Source: Cyclobacterium salsum (GTDB taxonomy: Bacteria; Bacteroidota; Bacteroidia; Cytophagales; Cyclobacteriaceae). From it: a stretch of DNA of 64,000 bases. The notes under the pieces are model-generated. The model did no database searches. It was not told the DNA's origin and saw only the letters and a list, made by a program, of their open reading frames with translations. The DNA is taken from NCBI RefSeq assembly GCF_010119245.1, contig NZ_WNKG01000008.1, positions 124,001-188,000 of the forward strand. Reading direction: 5' to 3'. This document shows, piece after piece, positions 57,120 through 64,000 of the stretch (position 1 is the stretch's first letter; each line of letters starts with the position of its first letter). The position numbers and the translations under genes are program-made.

Positions 57120-57590
57120 TCAAGCCATGCCCTCTGTCTGCAAAACAGCTTTAACCCTGGTCAAAAATCCACTGACTTTTTCAAAGGGATCACCCGGCCT
57201 CAGCGTCTCTAGGGATCACCCGGCCTCAGCGTCTCTATAGGATAGTAACCCTGGTAGTCGCTTCCCCGGATAATCGCCTTCAACCGCTCCAGGTCAACAG
57301 GCTTTTGCGTACCGAAATGATGCACATTTTCATTGATTTGCCAGTTTACTGCATGCCGGATATTTTTACTGACCTCTTCGTAAGGATCGTGTTGGGAATA
57401 ACTTCCGATTTCCAAGACCAAGCCAAACCATTCTTCATTCACAGCACCCATTAGGTAATTCACCTGTTAGGCGGATTGAACAAATTCATGGTGGTTTTGT
57501 ATGGCAACAATGACCCCATGCCGGGCAGCAAATGCAGCGCATTCTTTGCAAGCCGCTATCACCAATGCCGCTTTTTTTGAATTTTCTTCT
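57120..57590 (-). pseudogene. Broken C-terminal half of a sugar phosphate isomerase/epimerase
   Basis: The minus strand reads as the C-terminal half of a TIM-barrel sugar isomerase: AACKECAAFAARHGVIVAIQ, NHHEFVQSA, an in-frame TAA near 57470, then EEWFGLVLEIGSYS, DPYEEVSKNIRHAVNWQ and YYPIETLRPGDP. A perfect tandem duplication of 26 bp (57185-57210 and 57211-57236) then shifts the frame; without it the protein would continue FEKVSGFLTRVKAVLQ to a stop at 57120. No N-terminal half is recognisable. Three lesions (truncation, nonsense, duplication) show it is dead. Confidence 0.82.
57185..57236. repeat. Perfect 26-bp tandem duplication inside the isomerase relic
   Basis: Two identical 26-bp copies abut at 57210/57211. 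26 is not a multiple of three, so the duplication frameshifts the relic. Confidence 0.95.
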
Positions 57591-57763
57591 TTTCATTGCA
57601 TACATGGATTGGGGAGTGAGATTAAGACTATTAGAAAGAAAAGCCTAAAAGCGGCAAAAAAAACTAAAATGGGATTTTACAGAAACATTACCAACGTATA
57701 ATGGCGATTATAAGTAATAAACAGTCTTAACAATCGGATTTTATAAAATTTTAAATTAATTTG

Positions 57764-57775
57764 TGCAATCGATTG
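57764..57775. promoter_or_regulatory. LacI-type operator upstream of uxaC
   Basis: GCAATCGATTGC, identical to the site at 50216, including the preceding TGT. It lies 73 bp upstream of the uxaC start codon and partly follows a TTAATTTG that resembles a -7 element. Confidence 0.65.
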
Positions 57776-57848
57776 CCTAAAAACCAGCAAATGCTGGAAT
57801 AAGAGCAAAATAATTTTTATTATTACCTCAGTTAAAAAAACAAAGCAA

Positions 57849-59285
57849 ATGGAGCATACGATAAAAGCCACCAAAAACACCTTTCTAACCGACGATTTTC
57901 TTTTGAAAAGTGATTTTGCCAGGGCATTGTACCACGATCACGCCAAAAAGATGCCCATCATCGACTACCACTGTCACCTTTCTCCTCATGATATCGCCAC
58001 CAATCGTCAATTTAACAACATGACGAACATCTGGCTTGAAGGAGACCATTACAAGTGGCGGGCCATGCGAACGCTGGGCGTATCTGAAAAATTCATTACC
58101 GGAGATACTTCCGACAAAGAGAAATTTATGAGCTGGGCAAAATCGGTCCCCCATACGATGAGAAACCCCCTCTACCACTGGACGCACCTCGAACTCCTAC
58201 GGTACTTTGGCATCGATCAGTTGCTCAACGAATCTTCCGCAGCACCCGTTTACGAGGAGTCAACCAACCTGCTACAGCAGGACTCCTTCCGAACCCGGGG
58301 TCTCTTATCCAAAATGAACGTAGAAGTGGTCTGTACCACCGATGATCCGACGGATAGTCTGGAATACCACCAACAGGCTAAAGCAGAAAAAATCGACATC
58401 AAATTGCTGCCTGCTTTCCGTCCCGACAAAGCCTATGCCGTAGAAGACCCAAAAACCTACAACCAATACCTGGAAAAACTTTCCGCTGCTAGTGGCCAAG
58501 CTATCCACTCTTATGAAGACCTGCTTTCGGCGCTGGAAAATCGCGTGGACTATTTTCACGAGAACGGTGGCCGCCTGGCCGACCACGGACTGGAACAATT
58601 GTACTTTTTCAAAGAAAACGAACACGATATTTCCGGCCTTTTCGCAAGGATTCAGTCAGGAAAAGGACTGGAACCGGGAGAAATCCGGTTTTTTAAATTC
58701 AAGACCCTTTCCGCTCTCAGCAAAATGTACCACGCAAAGGGCTGGACCCAGCAATACCACCTGGGTGCCTTACGCAATACAAACGAACGCATGGCACGGG
58801 TATTGGGTCCCGATACGGGCTTCGATTCTATAGGAGACTTCCCCCAAAGCGTAGCCCTTGCGGGTTTCCTAAACCATTTGGATAGTACCGATCAATTGGC
58901 TAAAACCATTTTGTACAATCTTAACCCTTCAGATAATGAAGTCATGGCTACGATGGTAGGTAATTTCAACGATGGATCCATAAAAGGAAAAGTTCAGTTT
59001 GGTTCTGGCTGGTGGTACATGGATCAAAAAGACGGAATGGAAAAGCAAATGAATACATTATCCAATATGGGCATCTTAAGCTGCTTTGTGGGTATGCTTA
59101 CCGATAGCCGAAGTTTCCTTTCCTTTCCACGTCACGAGTATTTCCGTAGGATTCTTTGTAACCTGATCGGACAGGATGTGGTCAATGGGGAATTGCCGGC
59201 GGATGAAAAATGGCTCGGCCAGATGGTGGAGAATATTTGTTATAACAACGCCCGGGAGTACTTTGGATTTTACGACATGGACTAG
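57849..59285 (+). CDS. uxaC: Glucuronate/galacturonate isomerase
   Basis: This 478-residue protein is the normal length for UxaC. The metal-binding HxH is His41 and His43 in IIDYHCHLSPHD; further family features are WKWRAMR-like YKWRAMRTLG, TTDDPTDSLEYH, LPAFRPDK and FGSGWWYMDQKDGM near the C-terminus. It converts D-glucuronate to D-fructuronate and D-galacturonate to D-tagaturonate in the cytoplasm. The next enzymes (uxaB/uxuB, uxaA/uxuA) are not in the window. An operator shared with susCD and the DUF1080 gene lies upstream. Confidence 0.97.
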   Translation: MEHTIKATKNTFLTDDFLLKSDFARALYHDHAKKMPIIDYHCHLSPHDIATNRQFNNMTNIWLEGDHYKWRAMRTLGVSEKFITGDTSDKEKFMSWAKSVPHTMRNPLYHWTHLELLRYFGIDQLLNESSAAPVYEESTNLLQQDSFRTRGLLSKMNVEVVCTTDDPTDSLEYHQQAKAEKIDIKLLPAFRPDKAYAVEDPKTYNQYLEKLSAASGQAIHSYEDLLSALENRVDYFHENGGRLADHGLEQLYFFKENEHDISGLFARIQSGKGLEPGEIRFFKFKTLSALSKMYHAKGWTQQYHLGALRNTNERMARVLGPDTGFDSIGDFPQSVALAGFLNHLDSTDQLAKTILYNLNPSDNEVMATMVGNFNDGSIKGKVQFGSGWWYMDQKDGMEKQMNTLSNMGILSCFVGMLTDSRSFLSFPRHEYFRRILCNLIGQDVVNGELPADEKWLGQMVENICYNNAREYFGFYDMD

Positions 59286-59301
59286 CCTGCGTTCGTCCAA
59301 T

Positions 59302-59341
59302 AAAAAACACCCCCGGGCAGGTTGCCGGGGGTGTTTTTTTT
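59302..59341. terminator. Bidirectional terminator between uxaC and the permease
   Basis: A 15-bp stem, AAAAAACACCCCCGG and complement, flanks an 8-nt loop (59317-59324) between the convergent genes. Confidence 0.92.
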
Positions 59342-59359
59342 GTCTTGTACATAAGATAA

Positions 59360-60661
59360 TTAAACCGTTTTGACTGCCTTTGGCTCGGGCTGGTGAAAGT
59401 AATGCGATAAACCAAAATACATCACTACCCCAAAGCAAATCAATGGCACGTAGTAGGAAAGTTGGATATTTCCACTGATATCTGAAACCTGTCCCTGCGC
59501 AGCGGTGATCAGCGCCCCACCTAAAATGGCCATAATCAATCCCGATCCTCCCAGTTTAGTATCGTTTCCAAGTCCTTCTGCAGAAAGTCCGTAGATAGTG
59601 GGAAACATCAAAGACATACAAACCGAAATCAACACCAATGCAATCACCGCTACCATGCCACTGCCATAAATCACTACCAAACTCAACAGGATGGCTACAA
59701 AGGAGGAGATCGCCAGCAGTATCGAAGGCTTAAAATATTTCATCAATGCGGTAAACAAAAAGCGGCTGCCAGCGAATAAAATCAAGGACACCAAATAGTA
59801 ATTGGAGGCTCCGCTTTCCATCACGTCTAGTTCCCCCATGACGTAGCGAATGGTAAAAGACCAAACACCTATCTGAGCACCTACATAAAAAAACTGAGCC
59901 ATCACGCCACGCATGTAATTTTTGTTTTTGGATAATCTCTTGAAACCTGCGATAATGCCATCTTTTTCTACAATCTCCGAAGCCACCGGCATGCGCACGG
60001 CCCGGATTACAAACCAAACGACCACTAGAAACAGGGCCACACCTACATAAGTGCTGACGACCCCGGCAAGTTCTTCCGCCTGCATGGCTTTCAGCGTTTC
60101 CGGATCCATCGTCGTTCGGTCTGCTGCTTCAGCCGTATTCAATTGGGAGAGGATGAAAACCTTACTCAAATAGACGCCGATAACCGATCCAATGGGATTA
60201 AAGGACTGCGCCAGGTTTAGCCGTTGGGTGGCCGTCTCAGGCGGACCAATCACCAAAATATAGGGATTAGCCGCTGTCTCCAAAATGGATAAGCCTCCTG
60301 CCAGCACGTATAAAGCCACCAGAAAAAACCCATAGGACATCATGATGCCTGCGGGATAAAAAAGCAGTGAACCCAGGGCAAAGAGCCCCAGTCCTAATAG
60401 AATACCGGATTTATAGGTGTATTTTCTGATAAATATGGCCGCTGGTAAGGCCAGGCAAAAATAGGAACCATAAAAAGCCAACTGTATCCAGGAGGTCTGA
60501 AAGTCCGTCATGCTCATGATCCTCTTGAAAGCAGCCAACAAGGTGTCGGTCATATTATGTGCCACTCCCCAAAGCATGAAAAGGGTAGTGAGCAATAAGA
60601 AAGGCCAAAAGTTCTTTTTGGAAATCAGCCCGGCTTTTTCAGAGGTTATTTGTGAACTCAT
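59360..60661 (-). CDS. FucP-family sugar/H+ symporter (MFS)
   Basis: This 433-residue permease has 12 membrane helices and FucP-family landmarks: FLLLTTLFMLWGVAHNMTDTL in the first helix, ETAANPYI in the middle, and LNLAQSFNPIGSVIGVYLS. Relatives carry L-fucose, galactose, glucose or uronate-like sugars. It is preceded on the same strand by an aldo/keto reductase gene ending 21 bp upstream, so the two form an operon. Its convergence with uxaC suggests a related sugar, but fucose is equally possible. Confidence 0.9.
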   Translation of the reverse strand: MSSQITSEKAGLISKKNFWPFLLLTTLFMLWGVAHNMTDTLLAAFKRIMSMTDFQTSWIQLAFYGSYFCLALPAAIFIRKYTYKSGILLGLGLFALGSLLFYPAGIMMSYGFFLVALYVLAGGLSILETAANPYILVIGPPETATQRLNLAQSFNPIGSVIGVYLSKVFILSQLNTAEAADRTTMDPETLKAMQAEELAGVVSTYVGVALFLVVVWFVIRAVRMPVASEIVEKDGIIAGFKRLSKNKNYMRGVMAQFFYVGAQIGVWSFTIRYVMGELDVMESGASNYYLVSLILFAGSRFLFTALMKYFKPSILLAISSFVAILLSLVVIYGSGMVAVIALVLISVCMSLMFPTIYGLSAEGLGNDTKLGGSGLIMAILGGALITAAQGQVSDISGNIQLSYYVPLICFGVVMYFGLSHYFHQPEPKAVKTV

Positions 60662-60682
60662 GGGTTTGAATTGAAGGTGAAT

Positions 60683-61726
60683 CTATTCTGTTGTTAAAAA
60701 GGGAAAATCTGAAATTAAGGATTTATTTGTTAATTCCTGCCAAAAGGAAGCAGGCAATTTTTCATTTACAGCCCGTATATTTTTGCGAACCCAGTCGGGA
60801 TGGTTGATGCTAAGCGCAATGCTACACAGCCCGGGAACGGCAAGAGAAAATTGAATACACGCATGATAAGGGGCTACCTTATACTGCGTGCAGGTCTCAA
60901 AAAACCGCTGCCGCCACGAAAATTTCTCTTTTCCTTCCTTGCTATCCGGGTCGATTTTACGGTAGTCAAAGAAATCTTCACCCACCAGAAATCCGGAATG
61001 GAAAATGGCCGCATTGATGATTCCTACCTCCTTTTCCCTCAATGATTCCACAAATTCCATCAGTTCCGGAGGGTGCGAATAGAGTGACAGGCTATTCGCC
61101 AGCATGACATAATCCAGGGAGACTTCCTGGCAGAGGCGGCGAATAATGGTCCAGTCCTTGGCCCCTACTCCTATTCCCACTACCTTCCCGGCACGTTTTA
61201 GATCACTTAAAGCACGATACGCCTCCAGAATATGCTCCCAACGACGCGCCTTCTCCTCTTTGCCTTTTGCGGCCATTAGGTATTCATCCGGATCGTGCAG
61301 CGAAATCAACTGTGGTTTGTAGCTTTGCAGTAGGGCATTATCCTTTTCGAAGCATTCCATCATTCCGGCATAGCTAATCTTTTGGACGGCATCGTGCTGA
61401 ATCCCCTTCCAAATGCCCGGTTCAAAGGTGGGCTCCCTGGCTTCCAATGGCACTCTCACCCACCCCAACTTATTGCTAATGACTACTTCCTCTTTCTTGA
61501 TACCTGCTTCCTGTAAAAAATCTCCCAGCACCTCCAGTGCAAGGCCAGCGCCGTATTTTCCGGCAGTATCAAAAACGGTGTTCGGGGAGCACGCCTGAAA
61601 AATCTCTTTCAGGATGGCTTCCTTGTCCCTTTTGGGATACTCCTGAAAAAGATTTCCTAGTGAACTGCTACCAAAAATGACAGGAGGCACCAGCAGTCCT
61701 GTATTTCCTAAGGGACTTACGTTCAT
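60683..61726 (-). CDS. Aldo/keto reductase, L-fucose/D-threo-aldose dehydrogenase-like
   Basis: This 347-residue protein has the AKR catalytic tetrad: Asp53 and Tyr58 (FDTAGKYG), Lys86 (SNKLGW) and His144 (SLHDPD). The N-terminal LGNTGLLVPPVIFGSSSLG and the GAGLALEVLGDFL segment fit the D-threo-aldose 1-dehydrogenase (L-fucose/galactose dehydrogenase) group. It would oxidise an aldose to its lactone with NAD(P). It is co-transcribed with the FucP-type permease. Confidence 0.87.
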   Translation of the reverse strand: MNVSPLGNTGLLVPPVIFGSSSLGNLFQEYPKRDKEAILKEIFQACSPNTVFDTAGKYGAGLALEVLGDFLQEAGIKKEEVVISNKLGWVRVPLEAREPTFEPGIWKGIQHDAVQKISYAGMMECFEKDNALLQSYKPQLISLHDPDEYLMAAKGKEEKARRWEHILEAYRALSDLKRAGKVVGIGVGAKDWTIIRRLCQEVSLDYVMLANSLSLYSHPPELMEFVESLREKEVGIINAAIFHSGFLVGEDFFDYRKIDPDSKEGKEKFSWRQRFFETCTQYKVAPYHACIQFSLAVPGLCSIALSINHPDWVRKNIRAVNEKLPASFWQELTNKSLISDFPFLTTE

Positions 61727-61755
61727 CTTCCGGGTATTTCACTATACTGCATCGC

Positions 61756-62709
61756 TTATTTCTTTTTCACGCCATACTCCCGGTCCCGGTCAAAGGTCTC
61801 CAGATGCCGGTGTTTTTTGGAATCATAAATATCCGCAATCGTAATCAAAATACCCGTTTCCTCCACCGCGCCAAATTCATAATTCATTGCCGTGCCAAAA
61901 GTCTTCATGGAAGAGGATAGATTCATATACGTATTGATGAGCGGAGGGATGTTTTCACCCAGCACCCGTACCTGAGAATTGAGTGCCTTGTATCCTTCTT
62001 TATAACTCATACCATCGAAAAAGCCTTTATAATTTTTCGGATCGGTCTTATAATCCAGCGGCGTGATCGGCCAGATGAGTTCGTCCTTGTCCGGAAAATA
62101 ATGATTCATAAAATAGAGCAACAAATCCCGGGCTTTTGCATTGTAATGCGGGTACATGGTCACTTTTCCGAACAAATACCTGATATCGGGATTGATCATG
62201 ACCACTGCACCTAAGCCATCCCACAGGTTGTCCAGGGAGAAAATTCCCTTTCGGTTATCCACGCTGGGCTGATAGTTTGGTTGGACAAATGACCTTCCCA
62301 ATTCGATGGTATAGGGAAGGTATTCCTTTACAAACCGATCCGAAAAATTGAATAGGTGGGCGGTAGAAAGGTTCACTGCCCCATCGGAAGTAAATCCGGC
62401 ATCTGCACATTTGATCAGCCGGTACCCTGCGATGATTTCCTTATCTTCGGGGTTCCAGGCGATTAATTGCTCGTAACAATTTTCACAGGTATCGTTTTCA
62501 TCGATATCCAGCGGCAAACCCGTTCCTCCCCCTGCTGCTCTAAATGAAACTTCACGCAACCTCCCAATTTCCTTCAGTACATTGGGTGCGTTGTGCTGAT
62601 TAACCAGGTAAATTTCATTCTCTCCGTTATTTACATATCTCAAAAACCGCTCGGCCGATAATTCACGTTGGATAACCTCCCGGTCAATCGGGTTGATAAT
62701 TGCTTGCAT
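61756..62709 (-). CDS. glsB: GNAT-type N-acyltransferase for amino-acid lipids (OlsB/GlsB-like)
   Basis: This 317-residue protein has the OlsB/hemolysin-type acyltransferase pattern: REVSFRAAGGGTG, YRLIKC, LGRSFVQPNYQ and the DNLWDGLGAVV core. Together with the acyltransferase gene ending 8 bp upstream it matches the glsB-glsA arrangement that makes glycine or ornithine lipids in Bacteroides (established for that genus). It would N-acylate the amino acid. Confidence 0.85.
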   Translation of the reverse strand: MQAIINPIDREVIQRELSAERFLRYVNNGENEIYLVNQHNAPNVLKEIGRLREVSFRAAGGGTGLPLDIDENDTCENCYEQLIAWNPEDKEIIAGYRLIKCADAGFTSDGAVNLSTAHLFNFSDRFVKEYLPYTIELGRSFVQPNYQPSVDNRKGIFSLDNLWDGLGAVVMINPDIRYLFGKVTMYPHYNAKARDLLLYFMNHYFPDKDELIWPITPLDYKTDPKNYKGFFDGMSYKEGYKALNSQVRVLGENIPPLINTYMNLSSSMKTFGTAMNYEFGAVEETGILITIADIYDSKKHRHLETFDRDREYGVKKK

Positions 62710-62717
62710 AAATCCTA

Positions 62718-63545
62718 CTAGTCTTGGACAATGTTGTAAACTATTTTTTTGACCTCTTCTGCCCAGTATTTGTCCGTTTTGGAAGCATCAAAATACTTGT
62801 AAGAAATTGGTTTTCCTATATGGACTACGATATTTTTGTTTTTTTGCCCAAACATCTCGTCAGCCAAATAAAACATCTCAATATTGGCCTTTACTCCTAC
62901 TTTTTTCCTAAGGCTTGCCAAATTATAAAAAAAAGACGAGTTCCTCCCCTCTATGTAAACAGGAACGATGTCTTTTTTGTATTTTCTTGCCTTATTGATA
63001 AAACTTTTTTTCCATTCCAAATCCTTGATCCCATGCTCCTGTTTCCTGGAAACCAGGCCTGCCGGAAATACCAAAATTCCATTGGTAGAGGCATACGTTT
63101 CTTCAATGAGCTCTGCCCCTTTCTTACCACTGCTGCCGTGTTTGTTGACCGGAACAAACAATCTTCCAAAATGAGGAATATTCATCAGCAGGTCATTTAC
63201 TAAAAACCGCAAATCTTCCCGGTATTTCCCCAGCACATGCATCAAGACAACCCCATCCAAGGCACCCAAGGGATGATTAGATGCAAAAATAACACTTCGG
63301 TCCCGTGGGATATTCTTCTCCCCACTTACCGCCACGTTTACTCCAAATTCCTTGATGAGTGCATCCACAAATTCCAATTCCTTCAAATCAGCATGGCGTA
63401 GCATGATGTCATTGACCTCCTCTTCATGTACGATTCTCTTGATGTATCCCAGAACAAATCCCGGCATCCATTTCAATAAAGCAGGGTTTTTAGATGCAAT
63501 TACCTTTTTAATATCTATAAATTTCTCGTTCTCCACAAAAAACAA
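62718..63545 (-). CDS. glsA: Lysophospholipid-type acyltransferase (OlsA/GlsA-like)
   Basis: This 275-residue PlsC-like protein has the catalytic motif SNHPLGALDG with His91 and Asp97 (spacing H-x5-D rather than the usual H-x4-D, as typical of this Bacteroidota group) and the substrate motif VFPAGLVSR. It would O-acylate the mono-acylated amino acid made by the downstream-encoded GlsB-like protein, completing a phosphorus-free membrane lipid. First gene of the two-gene operon. Confidence 0.85.
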   Translation of the reverse strand: MFFVENEKFIDIKKVIASKNPALLKWMPGFVLGYIKRIVHEEEVNDIMLRHADLKELEFVDALIKEFGVNVAVSGEKNIPRDRSVIFASNHPLGALDGVVLMHVLGKYREDLRFLVNDLLMNIPHFGRLFVPVNKHGSSGKKGAELIEETYASTNGILVFPAGLVSRKQEHGIKDLEWKKSFINKARKYKKDIVPVYIEGRNSSFFYNLASLRKKVGVKANIEMFYLADEMFGQKNKNIVVHIGKPISYKYFDASKTDKYWAEEVKKIVYNIVQD

Positions 63546-63811
63546 TTAATTGAATGATCGAAAACAGTAGCCCTCTATTTACCTGCGGCCTTCCAGGCCA
63601 GGAAACTAAACTTACCGTAAATTAATCTTAAGCAAAAATAGGGAAAATAAATTTATTGGCTTTATTTGGTATAGGCATTGCTCCAAACTTTCTTGATTGC
63701 GTGCCGGTGCATTGTGATTACACTAACTTATTATTCCAACAAATCACGATCCGCTAACCGGCTGAACATTCGACAATGCCTTCATGTTACTACCCCTAAA
63801 CAGAAACTCTT

Positions 63812-64000
63812 ATGATGCAACTGGCAATTACAGGCGCCACCTCCGGAATTGGTGCAGAAAAAGCAAAGGTCCTCGCTCCGAAATGCAGTCGAATTTTCCT
63901 ATTGGTTCGAAATCGGGAAAAAGCAAAAGAACTGGTACAATCCATCGACCCTTCCGGCAATAACGATAAGTTCACCATTATTCATTGCGACCTGGCAGAC
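63812..64000 (+). CDS. Short-chain dehydrogenase/reductase (N-terminal part, cut by right edge)
   Basis: From ATG 63812 the frame is open to the end of the window (63 codons). It starts with the SDR cofactor motif TGATSGIG (residues 8-15), followed by RIFLLVRNREKAKEL and HCDLAD, the NAD(P)-binding half of a Rossmann fold. Substrate unknown. Confidence 0.88.
   Translation, partial: MMQLAITGATSGIGAEKAKVLAPKCSRIFLLVRNREKAKELVQSIDPSGNNDKFTIIHCDLAD

Overview
The window is about 64 kb of a Bacteroidota genome. It carries a SusC/SusD pair, many Sec- or lipobox-bearing secreted enzymes, a Bacteroidota-type promoter (TTTG-N19-TAnnTTTG), sulfatases and a GlsB/GlsA-type aminolipid pair. The gene mix (several sulfatases, GH106, GH43, uronate isomerase, Tat-exported enzymes) fits a polysaccharide-degrading, probably marine, member of the Cytophagales/Cyclobacteriaceae. 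That taxonomic placement is inference. Coding density is high; no rRNA, tRNA, CRISPR array or intact insertion sequence was seen.

Layout. 1-3.7 kb: a MacAB-like efflux operon (adaptor cut by the left edge, ATPase, FtsX-type permease) ending at a strong two-way terminator. 3.8-8.0 kb: minus-strand dodecin, small lipoprotein, GH43 enzyme, Uma2 protein and an unknown secreted protein. 8.2-16.7 kb: a four-gene minus-strand operon (MFS transporter, AraA/fucose-isomerase-like enzyme, sulfatase lipoprotein, GH106-type glycosidase) behind a GntR/UTRA regulator; the gap between regulator and operon holds a promoter overlapped by a palindrome. 17.2-20.1 kb: a Tat-exported nitrilase-family amidase, the decayed remains of a DUF5060/DUF4038 (apiosidase-like) glycosidase, and a LolA-like secreted protein. 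20.4-24.3 kb: a minus-strand sulfatase / secreted TIM-barrel / ceramidase-like operon. 24.5-27.6 kb: a PH-domain protein and a catalase-peroxidase with a lipoprotein signal. 27.9-33.5 kb: two tandem paralogous leucine-rich-repeat lipoproteins and a third sulfatase. 33.6-39.9 kb: a tetR-tolC-adaptor-RND pump operon with a TetR operator. 40.1-43.7 kb: an orphan receiver-domain protein, rfbA, an outer-membrane protein and a pirin. 43.7-48.3 kb: a wrecked Tat-signal isomerase, a polyphosphate-glucokinase-like gene overlapping a secreted phosphotriesterase-like gene, a DUF1080 protein and a UspA protein. 48.4-50.1 kb: a Na/Pi cotransporter-like gene. 50.3-61.7 kb: DUF1080 double-domain lipoprotein, SusC, SusD, a dead isomerase, glucuronate isomerase (uxaC), FucP-family permease and an aldo/keto reductase. 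61.8-63.5 kb: acyltransferase pair for amino-acid lipids. The right edge cuts an SDR gene.

How the parts fit. Two carbohydrate programmes stand out. The GntR cluster looks built for a sulfated rhamnose- or fucose-like sugar: glycosidase and sulfatase outside, MFS import, isomerase inside. The second is tied together by a near-identical LacI-type palindrome (GCAATCGATTGC) placed upstream of the DUF1080 gene, of susCD and of uxaC, which suggests one regulon for uronic-acid-containing glycans; the regulator itself is not in the window. Between these modules lie at least three clearly decayed genes (one glycosidase, two TIM-barrel isomerases), so the accessory sugar genes here appear to be turning over.
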